Source: Pseudochrobactrum kiredjianiae
GTDB lineage: Bacteria; Pseudomonadota; Alphaproteobacteria; Rhizobiales; Rhizobiaceae
Direction: 5' to 3'
NCBI RefSeq assembly: GCF_030362795.1
Contig: NZ_JAUCBM010000002.1
Coordinates: 124,001-188,000, forward strand
DNA: 64,000 nt
The notes beneath the pieces were generated by a model. It saw only the letters and a list, made by a program, of their open reading frames with translations, was not told the origin of the DNA and did no database searches. Position 1 is the first letter of the stretch. Every line of letters starts with the position of its first letter. Positions 55,749-64,000 of the stretch are shown here, piece by piece. The translations under genes and the position numbers were made by a program.

Positions 55749-56858
55749 TCACAATATCCGGTCTGGTGCCGCTGTTACAGTTTCACCGTCACGTAGCAAA
55801 GGCCCTGCTTTTTCAATAATCTGATCACCGGTCTGCAGGCCGGAGCGGATTTCAACCTCGCCATTTTTGTACAAGCCGAGCGCTACTTTACGCTTTACTG
55901 CTTTGCCATGGCTGATGATAAAGACTGCGGCGTCTGAAACGGCAGAACCATGTAAAATGGCTGAATCCTTAACCAGAATGGCCTGGTTTTGAGCGATAAC
56001 CACCTCGGCTTTGCCGAAACTGCCGGAAAAAAGAGACGCGTTTTCTCCACTCACAGTAATATAAATACTGCCTAACCGTGTTTGCCGGTCAATTTTGGGG
56101 GAAATTAAACGGATATGTCCTTTTGCAAGTGTTCCGTCCGGCAAACTCAATTGTGCGCTTTGGCCTGTTTTCAGAAAGCGCAATTCACTTTCCGGCACTT
56201 CTGCAGCAAATTCAATTTCACCATCACGGATCAGATTCACGAGCGCATTATTTCCGGCAAGCGCTCCGGTACGGGCATTGCGCTCCGATACAATTCCGCT
56301 GACAGGCGCGTAGAGCACGGCCCGTTCGCGCTCGCTTTTTGCTTCCGCCAGTTGCGCTTCAGCTTGTGCCAGCTCGGCAGCCGTGACCGCAGTTCCCTGC
56401 TCGGCAATACGGAATGCCGATAGTTTATCATCATAAGACTGCTCACTGACAGCCCCATTACCACGCAAGCGCTTTGTGCGATCCAGATTAGACTGTGCCT
56501 GCGCCTGTGTGGCTTGTTGCTGCGCCAAGGCTGCACTGGCACGGGCTACACGCCCTTCATGCTCTTTGAGTTTAATATCCAGCTTTATTGTATCAAGCCG
56601 CAACAGCACCTGCCCTGCGCGAACATGATCCCCAACCTCAACCTCGACAGCTGCAATGCGCTGATCCTGTAAACTTGTACCAACAGCCACTTCTTCTCGC
56701 GGGGCAAACAGCCCGTTAAAGGTCAGTTTCCACTCAACCGTTTTCTTCTGAGCAATTATAGTTGAAACAGTGCGGGCAGGCACCAGAGCTTCCGCAGAGA
56801 CCTGTTCTGGCAGAAATAAAAACGAAACGGCAAATGCGAGGCAATGCAGAAACCTCAT
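55749..56858 (-). CDS. RND efflux periplasmic adaptor (membrane fusion protein)
   Basis: From the ATG at 56858 (AAAGG upstream) a 369-residue adaptor with a signal peptide ending V-S-A near residue 22, a split lipoyl domain, an alpha-hairpin (about residues 90-165, rich in A-Q-A), and beta-barrel and membrane-proximal domains. It couples the downstream RND permease to an outer-membrane channel. It is the first gene of a two-gene pump operon, and no local repressor gene is adjacent. Confidence 0.87.
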   Translation of the reverse strand: MRFLHCLAFAVSFLFLPEQVSAEALVPARTVSTIIAQKKTVEWKLTFNGLFAPREEVAVGTSLQDQRIAAVEVEVGDHVRAGQVLLRLDTIKLDIKLKEHEGRVARASAALAQQQATQAQAQSNLDRTKRLRGNGAVSEQSYDDKLSAFRIAEQGTAVTAAELAQAEAQLAEAKSERERAVLYAPVSGIVSERNARTGALAGNNALVNLIRDGEIEFAAEVPESELRFLKTGQSAQLSLPDGTLAKGHIRLISPKIDRQTRLGSIYITVSGENASLFSGSFGKAEVVIAQNQAILVKDSAILHGSAVSDAAVFIISHGKAVKRKVALGLYKNGEVEIRSGLQTGDQIIEKAGPLLRDGETVTAAPDRIL

Positions 56859-57028
56859 AAATCGATACCTTTTATGTTGAACACCAGACAAAAATCAGGA
56901 GAGCAACACAAATAGTATGATTGTTAAGTTATAGCGGAGAGAATACGGGCGGTCTGTGTAAGGGTTTTTAAGTTCCTTCTTAATCTTTATGCCAACATCT
57001 GTAATTCTGTTTGTTCGAAATTAAAATT

Positions 57029-57796
57029 TTAACTTATTGATATTATTATATTATTTTTGTTTTTCATTTCATGGCGAATAAAAAACACTGCCATTGCTAA
57101 AACCATAAGCGCTAGTACAAACCAGGTCAGCGCATAAACCAGATGGTTATCTGCAAATTTAACCACAGTCAGTCCGCCTTCAGGGCGATCAGCAGTATTT
57201 TGTTCAGCATTGGCATCAATAAAGTAGTCAGGCACATTTTTTAGTTTTGCCCGTTCAGCAAAAACCTCAATGTCACGCGCGTGCCAGATGTTCTTTTCCG
57301 GATCATTCTGACGCAAAAAGAACCCTTTAGGCTCAGTCAGTCTCAAAAGACCGGTTACGGATGTTTCACCATCAATCTGCCCGCCAGCGCGGTTCTCTGG
57401 AGCTCGCTTTGCTGATGGTACATAGCCACGATTGATATAGATAACCTCCCCGCTATCACGCTGAAACGGCGTTACAATCCAGTAACCTGAACCTCTTTCT
57501 GTCAGAGCTGCAACGGCGGTTTCTTTATCATTGAGATAATGCCCTGTGACACTGACAGCGCGATATTCCAATGCTTTTTTGTCTGCCTGTTGCCAGTTGC
57601 TCAGATCCGGCGCTGCGATTGGGGTTGCATGAATATTTTGCTCTACCCGTGCAATCAGATCATGTTTCCAGCCAAGGCGCTGAATTTGCCAGCTTCCAAG
57701 GGCTGTCAAACCACTGACGAGCAGACCAGCGATGACAGCGACCAGCATAATTTTGCCGCGCCTGGTTTTCACCGATGATGTCTGATTATCAGTCAT
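57029..57796 (-). CDS. SURF1-family protein
   Basis: A 255-residue inner-membrane protein with the SURF1 layout: one helix at about residues 17-38 running into 'ALGSWQIQRLGWKHDLI', a periplasmic domain with 'GYWIVTPFQRDSGEVIYINRG' (first 20 residues) and a second helix at about residues 218-238. SURF1 proteins assist haem a insertion or assembly of haem-copper oxidases. No oxidase subunit, haem synthase or cox/cyo gene is nearby; the next gene is repC, 144 bases away. Confidence 0.85.
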   Translation of the reverse strand: MTDNQTSSVKTRRGKIMLVAVIAGLLVSGLTALGSWQIQRLGWKHDLIARVEQNIHATPIAAPDLSNWQQADKKALEYRAVSVTGHYLNDKETAVAALTERGSGYWIVTPFQRDSGEVIYINRGYVPSAKRAPENRAGGQIDGETSVTGLLRLTEPKGFFLRQNDPEKNIWHARDIEVFAERAKLKNVPDYFIDANAEQNTADRPEGGLTVVKFADNHLVYALTWFVLALMVLAMAVFFIRHEMKNKNNIIISIS

Positions 57797-57940
57797 AATT
57801 TATCCTTAAGTGCCATTTGTTTGATATGGCTTAGTTATGCTGGAACTCTGTTCAAACCAACAGAAATCGGTTGTCACACAGTGTTTTGAATATGTTCGTT
57901 CAAAGTTTTCAATAGTTCAGACTTTGCGACATTAGAAGCT

Positions 57941-59179
57941 TTAATGCTTTGTGTGTGAAAGCGCTCTTAAGACAGGTTGCACGCAATATTGGCCATTTTC
58001 GGCGCGTTGCGTGAGCTTTCGTAAATATCCACCGGCTGAGTGAATTTTATCTGATCGCTCAAGCATTGTTGCAATTGTCACGGCAGCATTGATCTCTCCC
58101 ATAATTTCACACGCTTCCCGCCATGCTGATGGGGTAATCCCGAGCATGGGGCGTATATGCCCAGCAGTTATGATCAGATCTTTCCAGTTTTGGATACCGC
58201 TCATTGCATAGTGCTTGATTTGCGGACAAGTCTTCAAAATCTCACTGAGATGTGGTGTCTTGTTTTGAATATCTGGTGCTGATGTTTGGCGTTTTGTTTT
58301 CGTTTCAGGATTTTCCGTTTTTGCAGCATTTGTATTATCAAAAGATTCTATATTTGAATTCTGAATGTGGTGCTCATTTTCACGCTCATTGCCGCTCATT
58401 TTTGGCTCTGAAACATTTGAAAGATAAAGATTTTCCACCTGAGAGCGTAAAATACTCAAAGCACGTTCACGGATACTGAGATTGGACACTGTGCCATTGC
58501 GTTCCACACGGCCTGAAAGAGCCTGTAACTGAGCATAGAGCGCTTCCCAGTCGCCTTCTCTGCTCTCGTTGAGGGCAGCAAGAATGGTTTTGGAAATATC
58601 ACGCAGATGAATGGTAATGCTGAAACGCAATTGCTGGCGGATCCGATTTTGGTCACGAATTTTCTCGGCCTGCGTTTCAATCTCATCTGCTCTGAATGTG
58701 AGAGGAGCAAGATCAAAGCCAAAAGCCATGGCAATTTCACCATTGCTGTCACGGCGAACAAAGCGCTTTCCGTTGGGACTATCACGCCGGAGGATAAATC
58801 CGGCATCGACCAGCGTAGCAAGATGACGACGAATGGTTGGCGCAGACATGCCACGCAAACGCATCGACAATTCTTGATTGGATGGAAATACAATCAACGG
58901 AGCACTGCCATCGAGCATTTTATCAGGATAAAAGCTCAATAAAACTTCAAGAACGGCAATGGTACGCGGAGATAGTTGATAGGCTTCACGCGCTTCGGTT
59001 AAAGCACGTAACAGCTTCCAGCGATCAACAGGCACAATTCGTTGTTCTGAATTATCTTCAGTTAGAAGAGAGTTCTGACGCAAATTTTGTTTTTGTTGAC
59101 GAAGTTTTTCGTAACTCAAAAAATGCGCAGCATTCATCATTCGTCCGCCAAATGGGGACGTCGCAAAATGCTCAGTCAT
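57941..59179 (-). CDS. repC: Replication initiator RepC
   Basis: The 412-residue initiator of a repABC replicon. The N-terminus 'HFATSPFGGRMM' matches the RepC start pattern, followed by the winged-helix DNA-binding region ('MRLRGMSAPTIRRHLATLV', about residues 132-150) and the C-terminal region ending with a conserved helical domain. RepC binds the origin within its own gene. It is the last gene of repA-repB-repC and is separated from repB by 314 bases holding the antisense RNA. Confidence 0.93.
   Translation of the reverse strand: MTEHFATSPFGGRMMNAAHFLSYEKLRQQKQNLRQNSLLTEDNSEQRIVPVDRWKLLRALTEAREAYQLSPRTIAVLEVLLSFYPDKMLDGSAPLIVFPSNQELSMRLRGMSAPTIRRHLATLVDAGFILRRDSPNGKRFVRRDSNGEIAMAFGFDLAPLTFRADEIETQAEKIRDQNRIRQQLRFSITIHLRDISKTILAALNESREGDWEALYAQLQALSGRVERNGTVSNLSIRERALSILRSQVENLYLSNVSEPKMSGNERENEHHIQNSNIESFDNTNAAKTENPETKTKRQTSAPDIQNKTPHLSEILKTCPQIKHYAMSGIQNWKDLIITAGHIRPMLGITPSAWREACEIMGEINAAVTIATMLERSDKIHSAGGYLRKLTQRAENGQYCVQPVLRALSHTKH
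58255..58440. other. Probable replication origin (AT-rich segment inside repC)
   Basis: In repABC replicons the origin lies in an AT-rich stretch in the middle of repC. This segment is clearly richer in A/T than the flanking coding sequence and encodes a low-complexity linker between the two RepC domains. Position is inferred from known repABC plasmids. Confidence 0.5.
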
Positions 59180-59493
59180 TTATTACCTCATAGAGGCAAG
59201 CAAAAAGACTGCCGGAACACTGCCGACTCTTGACTTTTGATCTCGAAAGTGATTCTCTCTAATTGCTACATTGAAAGAGGGCTTCCGGTTCGGTAACGTT
59301 CAGGGGGCCTTTTTTTTGCCGTTTTTTCCTATCTGTTCAAATTGGCTATGAAGTTCGCAGTGTCTGACATAGTCAGTATCTTTCTTACTTTATAGCTGTG
59401 ACTATTCCTCATTAATCTCATTGTGCTTCAGCCTTTGAGACTGAAAACGCTTGATACACATACTAAACGCATGGGCAAAAGACGGGGATAGAT
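59180..59493. other. repB-repC intergenic control region
   Basis: 314 bases without a protein gene. It contains the repC leader, the ctRNA and its promoter on the plus strand. The sequence GTTACCGAACCGG on the repC mRNA strand is part of the conserved ctRNA target. AT-rich DNA lies between the ctRNA terminator and repB. Confidence 0.65.
59256..59317 (+). ncRNA. repABC counter-transcribed antisense RNA (ctRNA)
   Basis: In the repB-repC gap, on the strand opposite to repABC, a -35-like TTGACT (59230-59235) is followed by a short region ending in a terminator. Its 9-bp stem (59278-59286 with 59303-59311, including G-U pairs) is followed by eight T residues. The position and size (about 60 bases) are those of the ctRNA that represses repC expression in this plasmid family. 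The exact 5' end is inferred. Confidence 0.75.
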
Positions 59494-60570
59494 TTATCCG
59501 TTTTTCTCTTGCCGATATTTTTCATAGAGCTCTGACATCTCTCTTGCGAGATATTCAGCAAAGCCCTCTGCATCATGGCGCTGCAGATCAAATTGCGCCC
59601 TGCCCTGTTGCAAACGTAACAGCCCAAGGCTTTCACCATTTACAGTTTTCAGTTTCTGTTCCGCAGGTTTGGATGTTTCCGCTTTTTCAACCCGTGTCAG
59701 TTTTTGTAATAGATGCTGAAAACGCAGGTCTGTTTCTGCATCGATAAACTCATGCTCAGTGATAATACGCTGAGCTTGTTTCAGAAGGCCTGTATCTCTC
59801 AGTGTATCGGCTAGCTGCATCCAACGCGGACGTCCGACTTTGGGTGCAGGACCAATTGCACGAATAATCTGCTCAGGAATGGCTGTTGCCACCTGTAAGA
59901 AGCGTGTCATTTCTGCTTTGTGTAAGGACAATGCATCCTGAACTGTTGAGCGCTCAAAGCCGCGTTCAATCAAGGCTTGAGCAAACAAAGCACGTTCGAT
60001 GAAGGAAAGATCGCGACGTTCGCTATTTTCTTTACCTTGTGCAAGAACCAACTCGGCATCGGAAAGTGGTTTAATCAGGGCTTTGACCGGCATACCAAGA
60101 CGAGCTGCGGCTCGCATGCGGCGATGACCATAAGCGGCTTGAAAGCGGCCTGCTTTATCTGGATGCGGACGCACCAGAATAGGAACTTGCTGGCCATGCT
60201 GATGGAGGCTCTGGATGAGCGACAAAAATTCGGGATCGTCGGTTTCCTGACGGGTTAGCCGATCTTCTATAAAAGAACCGTCAATCAGAGATGCATCAAG
60301 CTCAACCACCTGATCACCTTTGGCAAGGCTTTCAGAGAGCTGTTTTGCGCTTTCCAATTCACGCGACATATCCGCAAGTGACAGGCCCATAGCCTTCACA
60401 GCGCCGGAACGGCTTGCTGAGGAGCGTACGAGATTGTCTGGGGCCTTGTCGTGAACTGGTAATGCTTCAGTTGGCTGAGCGGGCGTAGCAACGTCACTGA
60501 CTTCAGCAGCAACAGGCAAAGGAGCGCCGAACAAGGCTTTCAGTTGGTTTTTACGGCTTGAGCTGTTCAT
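59494..60570 (-). CDS. repB: Plasmid partitioning protein RepB (ParB family)
   Basis: A 358-residue ParB-like centromere-binding protein. The N-terminal CTPase/ParB domain includes 'VPILVRPHPDKAGRFQAAYG' and 'GHRRMRAAARLG', followed by a helix-turn-helix region ('RDLSFIERALFAQALIERG'). It binds parS palindromes, two of which are present in this locus. Its ATG overlaps the repA stop by four bases. Confidence 0.93.
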   Translation of the reverse strand: MNSSSRKNQLKALFGAPLPVAAEVSDVATPAQPTEALPVHDKAPDNLVRSSASRSGAVKAMGLSLADMSRELESAKQLSESLAKGDQVVELDASLIDGSFIEDRLTRQETDDPEFLSLIQSLHQHGQQVPILVRPHPDKAGRFQAAYGHRRMRAAARLGMPVKALIKPLSDAELVLAQGKENSERRDLSFIERALFAQALIERGFERSTVQDALSLHKAEMTRFLQVATAIPEQIIRAIGPAPKVGRPRWMQLADTLRDTGLLKQAQRIITEHEFIDAETDLRFQHLLQKLTRVEKAETSKPAEQKLKTVNGESLGLLRLQQGRAQFDLQRHDAEGFAEYLAREMSELYEKYRQEKNG

Positions 60571-61850
60571 GCCTTCCCTCCTCTCGCCTGGCGGTTCCAG
60601 GCTGAATGGATCAAAGCTTCAATTTCAGCGTTGACAGCTGTCAACGATTCCATCGCACGATCATAAGTGACGCGACTGAAATTTTCCCGACCGACTTCAT
60701 AAAGTGTTTGTTTGGTGAGGCCGGCATCAGACACGGCTGTCGACTTGACCATAGGGGCTGTCAGAACCCGATCGCCGAACTGGGCGCGCAGGAAGCCAGC
60801 AATCTGCGCCTGCGGGCCATCATTTGGCTCGTAGCGGGTAATCAGATAGCGTAGGAAGTCAAAGTTCAACGAGCCACCGGCTTCGCGTACAACAGAAAGC
60901 AAATCCGATGTCATGAACAAAAACTGGCTCATAGACGCAACATCGAGCATTTGCGGGTGTACGGTGACAATGACTGAGGTTGCGGCACATAGTGCCGACA
61001 ACGTCAAAAAGCCGAGCTGTGGCGGGCAGTCGATAACTACAACATCATAATCATCGGCTACAGACTGCAATGCCGCCTGTACGCGGGTGAAGAACATGTC
61101 AGTCGCCGGACCACGGCGCTCAGCAAGAACGCGCGGTGTCGTATGCTCAAATTCCTGCAATTCCAGATTGCCCGGTATAAGATCCAAACCATCGAAATAA
61201 GTTTTGCGGATAATATCGCGTAACGGACGCTGCGCTTCATCATAGCGGATTGCACCATAGAGCGTATCATTGCCGCTGAGATCGAGTTCCGGCTGATAGC
61301 CAAACAATGCAGACATTGATGCCTGCGGATCGAGATCAACAGCGAGAACGCGCAGACCTGACAAAGCGAGATGCTGTGCGAGATGCGTTGTCGTTGTTGT
61401 TTTGCCGGAGCCGCCTTTAAAATTGGTGACTGCAATTACCTGTAAATGCTCACCGCGTTCTTCATCGCGCCATGGCAGATAATTGCGGTTCTTATTGGCA
61501 TTCTGTTCGGTCAGTAAATGGCGAAGGGCATTAATGTCCTCAAGCGTATAGAGGCGACGGCCGCCTGAGCCGGTTTCCGGTTGCGGGCCTTCCCCTGCGA
61601 TTGATAGCTGGCGAAGATAACTATCGGATACGCCGATCAGCTTTGCTGCTTCACTACTGCTGAATTTACGCAAGGTTTTATTGGAGGTTGGCGCAAACAA
61701 GCGTTCGCGCATTGCCTGCAACTGGGCAGACAAAAGTTCAGCGTCCGCTGCGATCGCCCGATCAGCAGCCAAAGGCGCTTCATTGCCCGTATTTGTCACT
61801 GCCATATGCTGCTGTGCATCAGCAACAATATCTGCCCAATTTGTTGTCAA
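60567..61850 (-). CDS. repA: Plasmid partitioning ATPase RepA (ParA family)
   Basis: A ParA/MinD-type ATPase with an N-terminal DNA-binding region ('FSSSEAAKLIGVSDSYLRQL', about residues 63-82) and a deviant Walker A 'KGGSGKTTTTTHLA' at about residues 145-158, Walker A' 'VLAVDLDPQAS' and Walker B 'DVVVIDCPPQLG'. It partitions the replicon and represses the repABC promoter. The start at 61850 is a TTG with AAGGG nine bases upstream; an ATG at 61805 (412 residues) is the alternative and lacks a ribosome-binding site. A parS site lies within the 3' end of this gene. Confidence 0.93.
   Translation of the reverse strand: MTTNWADIVADAQQHMAVTNTGNEAPLAADRAIAADAELLSAQLQAMRERLFAPTSNKTLRKFSSSEAAKLIGVSDSYLRQLSIAGEGPQPETGSGGRRLYTLEDINALRHLLTEQNANKNRNYLPWRDEERGEHLQVIAVTNFKGGSGKTTTTTHLAQHLALSGLRVLAVDLDPQASMSALFGYQPELDLSGNDTLYGAIRYDEAQRPLRDIIRKTYFDGLDLIPGNLELQEFEHTTPRVLAERRGPATDMFFTRVQAALQSVADDYDVVVIDCPPQLGFLTLSALCAATSVIVTVHPQMLDVASMSQFLFMTSDLLSVVREAGGSLNFDFLRYLITRYEPNDGPQAQIAGFLRAQFGDRVLTAPMVKSTAVSDAGLTKQTLYEVGRENFSRVTYDRAMESLTAVNAEIEALIHSAWNRQARGGKA
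60630..60645. repeat. parS centromere site (inside repA 3' end)
   Basis: The perfect 16-bp palindrome GTTGACAGCTGTCAAC fits the repABC parS pattern GTTNNNNGCNNNNAAC. It lies in the coding sequence near the end of repA, a known position for such sites. Confidence 0.85.
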
Positions 61851-62460
61851 TTTCTCTGGCCCTTATATGCACCGGTTACGGTAATACGCATTCCGTCGCT
61901 TATTCTGTGCCTAACATGCTACGATTCGGAGAAAATTACTAATCTGTTAACGCAAGTGTCTAAAACAACACTGGAAAACGCAAATAACAGCAGTGTGGCC
62001 GAGTAACGGTAAAGCGAAGAATATGCGCATTTATTCGTTACAGGATTGAGAATCCTGCGTTGAAAGTCAAATTATTTATGGTTAATGAATATTAACCTTT
62101 ATGCAACATCAGTGCAGGGTTCATTCGTCTTTATATGAAAGCTATGCCCAAGGTCGCGTTAAGTCTAACCGGCGTTTCAGTTGCGAAACGATTTATGGTA
62201 TTCGATCACTAGAGTGTATAGCACTTAACCAGACACACAGCACTCGCTCTAGATTCTTTTAATTGTCGCATGTTCGCATTAGCTCAAATGCACCCATTTG
62301 AGCCAGACATGCTGTTGGCGCGCTGATGCTATCTGATAATAGCGCTGAGCCAGATGAGTGCAAATACAACGTTGCTATTTAGGCTGAGTGAAAGATGTGT
62401 GAGCCCGCATGATGCGGTTGTCATGTTGTAATGTTGACAGCTGTCAACAGCAGGTCGTTT
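61851..62460. other. 610-base region upstream of repA
   Basis: No protein or tRNA gene is recognised. It must contain the repA promoter. A small hairpin with 7-bp arms lies at 62041-62057 and a parS site at 62433-62448. The segment is moderately AT-rich near repA. Confidence 0.5.
62433..62448. repeat. parS centromere site (upstream of repA)
   Basis: A second exact copy of the 16-bp palindrome GTTGACAGCTGTCAAC, 12 bases beyond the yigZ stop, identical to the one in repA. Confidence 0.85.
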
Positions 62461-63063
62461 TTAAAAACTCAAATCTTCGGCTTTGTCCGAAATCTGAACG
62501 CGACCGGCAGTTACATCCGTCAACATGCGTAGGACATTGTCTTTGTGAATCACAGGAATTTCCAGACGAAGGTCAGCGCCGGTATTGTGAAATGTTTCGG
62601 AACTAATGGTGAGGTGCTCGGTTGCTGCTAGTCGGGCTTTGATTAAAGCCAATTCTGAGAAATGCGTACGAATATAAATTGTTTCTGTCGGGATGAGTTC
62701 AATAAGTTCTGCTGCCCGCAAACATAAAGCAGCGGTGCCGCCATAGGCACGGATTAACCCGCCGCTACCAAGTAGCGTACCACCGAACCAGCGCGTCACA
62801 ACGACGACAACGTTGTCGAGTTCCAGTCCATCAATTGCTTGCAGGATTGGCTTGCCGGCAGTTCCGCTTGGTTCACCATCATCATTGAAACGATAGTTCT
62901 GTCCGATGCGCCATGCCCAGCAATTGTGATTGGCATCACTGTAAGATTCGCGAGCGATGAAATCTTTGGCCGCTTCTTCATCCGCAACGGGGAAAGCAAT
63001 GGCCAAAAAGCGGCTCCTTTTAATTTCCTGCTCAAAAACCTCTCTCTGGCTCAAGTTAAACAT
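62461..63063 (-). CDS. yigZ: YigZ/IMPACT-family protein
   Basis: A 200-residue protein of the YigZ family. The N-terminal domain shows 'KRSRFLAIAFPVADEE', 'ANHNCWAWRIG', 'FNDDGEPSGTAGKPIL' and 'VVVTRWFGGTLLGSGGL', the hallmark of the IMPACT domain with its conserved aspartate, glycine and glycine-rich loop. The C-terminal 70 residues are the DUF1949-like alpha/beta domain. The cellular role is not established; relatives have been linked to translation control. It lies between repA and a TetR regulator without obvious relation to either. Confidence 0.9.
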   Translation of the reverse strand: MFNLSQREVFEQEIKRSRFLAIAFPVADEEAAKDFIARESYSDANHNCWAWRIGQNYRFNDDGEPSGTAGKPILQAIDGLELDNVVVVVTRWFGGTLLGSGGLIRAYGGTAALCLRAAELIELIPTETIYIRTHFSELALIKARLAATEHLTISSETFHNTGADLRLEIPVIHKDNVLRMLTDVTAGRVQISDKAEDLSF

Positions 63064-63163
63064 GGCAACTCAATTTCTGCGGATTATGACTATGGGGACA
63101 TAAGATGTTTATGCGCCCTGATAGCAGATAAAGCGGAGAGAGCAAAATCAGATGGAGCCATTG

Positions 63164-63790
63164 TCAATGATTATGACGGTGCTGAAAACTTTCTAATTCT
63201 TGCTGAGAGGGCAGGGCACCGGAAAAAATAGCCACATAGGAGGGAACACGTAAAAGCCGCGTTGCGGTATCCTCTTGCGTGTTCATGCTGATATAACCGA
63301 TCTGGGTCAGATAGAGCGCACGGGAGCGAACATCAGCAACCAGCGGCTCACTGCCATGGCGAATAAACATGTGTTTAATCGCTTCCATCCGCATTGTGTC
63401 GGCTTCAGTGAGTGCCTGAGCGACAGTGGGGGATTGTACGCCCCAGCTGCGGATAGCGTGCTCCAACTGGCTGTCGAAGAGATTGTTGTTCAGCCAGCAG
63501 TCAAAAAGATTGAGCGTTGCTTCTGCAAGGCTAGCGGCATGGAGTTGAGATTGGCCGAGCAAGGCGCTGGTATTCTTTTCCTGCCAGAGCAGGAGCAGGG
63601 CGTCGAGCAGAGCCTTACGATCTTTAAAAAACCAATAGAAACTGGTGCGGGAAAGTTTCAGCATTTTGGCCAGAGACAGGATACGAACATTGTCGATTCC
63701 ACCTTCAACGAGTAGCTGATAAGCGGCTTCAAGCCATAGCTCTTTTGAACCGCGCCAACCGCTTTCCTGTTCTTCAGTGACTACAGTCAT
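63164..63790 (-). CDS. TetR-family transcriptional regulator
   Basis: From the ATG at 63790 (208 residues) a TetR-type repressor with the N-terminal helix-turn-helix 'LAKMLKLSRTSFYWFFKDRK' (about residues 41-60) and a helical ligand-binding domain. A TTG five codons upstream is an alternative start. It is divergent from a flavin oxidoreductase gene, and an inverted repeat lies in the space between them, so it most likely represses that gene and itself. Confidence 0.85.
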   Translation of the reverse strand: MTVVTEEQESGWRGSKELWLEAAYQLLVEGGIDNVRILSLAKMLKLSRTSFYWFFKDRKALLDALLLLWQEKNTSALLGQSQLHAASLAEATLNLFDCWLNNNLFDSQLEHAIRSWGVQSPTVAQALTEADTMRMEAIKHMFIRHGSEPLVADVRSRALYLTQIGYISMNTQEDTATRLLRVPSYVAIFSGALPSQQELESFQHRHNH

Positions 63791-63868
63791 CCACCTAACT
63801 CTCAATTATACATATATTTATCAATAACTTATACTGCGCACGCCTGATAAGATTAGTACAACTGCGGT

Positions 63869-63913
63869 AAAATGTACACTGCTGTATATAAAATTGACAG
63901 CTGTGTACATTTT
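63869..63913. promoter_or_regulatory. Candidate TetR operator with long inverted repeat
   Basis: 10-bp inverted repeats AAAATGTACA (63869-63878) and TGTACATTTT (63904-63913) lie in the divergent space before the oxidoreductase gene. Between and overlapping them is ATTGACAGCTGTGTAC, which matches 13 of 16 positions of the parS palindrome. Confidence 0.55.
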
Positions 63914-63946
63914 GCATAGGCTTTCTCCAAAATAAGGGGAACGACC

Positions 63947-64000
63947 ATGCAAAATGATCCACTTTTACAGCCCTATCATCTGAAACATCTCACATTACGA
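63947..64000 (+). CDS. NADH:flavin oxidoreductase (Old Yellow Enzyme family), 5' end only
   Basis: The ATG at 63947 follows AAGGGGA and opens a frame of 18 codons before the window ends, reading 'MQNDPLLQPYHLKHLTLR'. This is the typical first beta-strand of the FMN-binding barrel of Old Yellow Enzyme relatives (2,4-dienoyl-CoA reductase, trimethylamine or dimethylglycine demethylase type). Which of these it is cannot be decided from the fragment. It is divergent from the TetR regulator. Confidence 0.65.
   Translation, partial: MQNDPLLQPYHLKHLTLR

Noticed and set aside
63892-63907. A third parS site
   Set aside because: ATTGACAGCTGTGTAC lacks two of the six fixed outer bases of the parS pattern; reported only as parS-like within a TetR operator.
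1-64000. Insertion sequences, prophage, CRISPR arrays, tRNA or rRNA genes
   Set aside because: No transposase, integrase or phage protein, no regularly spaced direct repeats, and no tRNA cloverleaf or rRNA sequence was seen in the intergenic regions.

Overview
The window reads as part of a secondary replicon (chromid or large plasmid) of an alphaproteobacterium of the Brucellaceae, most likely the Ochrobactrum/Pseudochrobactrum/Falsochrobactrum side of the family. Evidence: a complete repA-repB-repC cassette with its antisense RNA and two perfect parS palindromes at 57.9-62.4 kb, a Brucella Omp2-type porin, an Omp25/Omp31-type small beta-barrel, and a G+C content of roughly one half by eye, lower than typical Brucella. 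No transposase, integrase, CRISPR array, rRNA or tRNA gene was seen, and nearly all genes look intact.

Layout. 0-4.6 kb: an AspT-type antiporter (3' end outside the window) and a long Orn/Lys/Arg-type decarboxylase, which together look like a decarboxylation/antiport acid-stress module. 4.8-6.7 kb: an ArsR-rhodanese fusion regulator divergent from an MFS exporter. 6.8-15.3 kb: a peptide-type ABC importer (two permeases, two ATPases, binding protein) translationally chained to a CocE/NonD hydrolase, with a divergent LysR regulator. 15.5-16.7 kb: the porin. 16.8-26.5 kb: a complete histidine-utilisation cluster (hutC-hutF facing hutI-hutH-hutG-hutU, then a YjiH-type membrane protein and hutD), with a perfect HutC-like palindrome in the divergent promoter. 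26.5-29.8 kb: a ThiXZY-type thiamine-precursor importer followed by gluconokinase, all downstream of a TPP riboswitch. 29.9-32.4 kb: a class III omega-aminotransferase and a divergent GntR regulator.

32.5-57 kb is rich in envelope and resistance functions: a NodT-type outer-membrane lipoprotein with MacA/MacB partners, an Omp31-like barrel, a patch of small uncharacterised membrane or secreted proteins (38.6-40.3 kb), a chromate transporter, an ABC exporter with an AdeRS-like two-component system, a GNAT acetyltransferase translationally coupled to an APH(3')-family aminoglycoside phosphotransferase, a RhtA-type exporter, a lipoprotein, a second GNAT, a PhzF-like protein, a methyltransferase, and an RND pump with its membrane fusion protein. 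57-64 kb: an isolated SURF1 gene, repC, the ctRNA, repB, repA, a YigZ protein, and a TetR regulator divergent from a flavin oxidoreductase that runs off the window.

The least explained parts are the small-protein patch at 38.6-40.3 kb, the placement of gluconokinase behind a thiamine riboswitch, the lone SURF1 next to repC, and a dispersed 35-bp repeat found twice, one copy of which supplies the last codons and the stop of the outer-membrane efflux gene.
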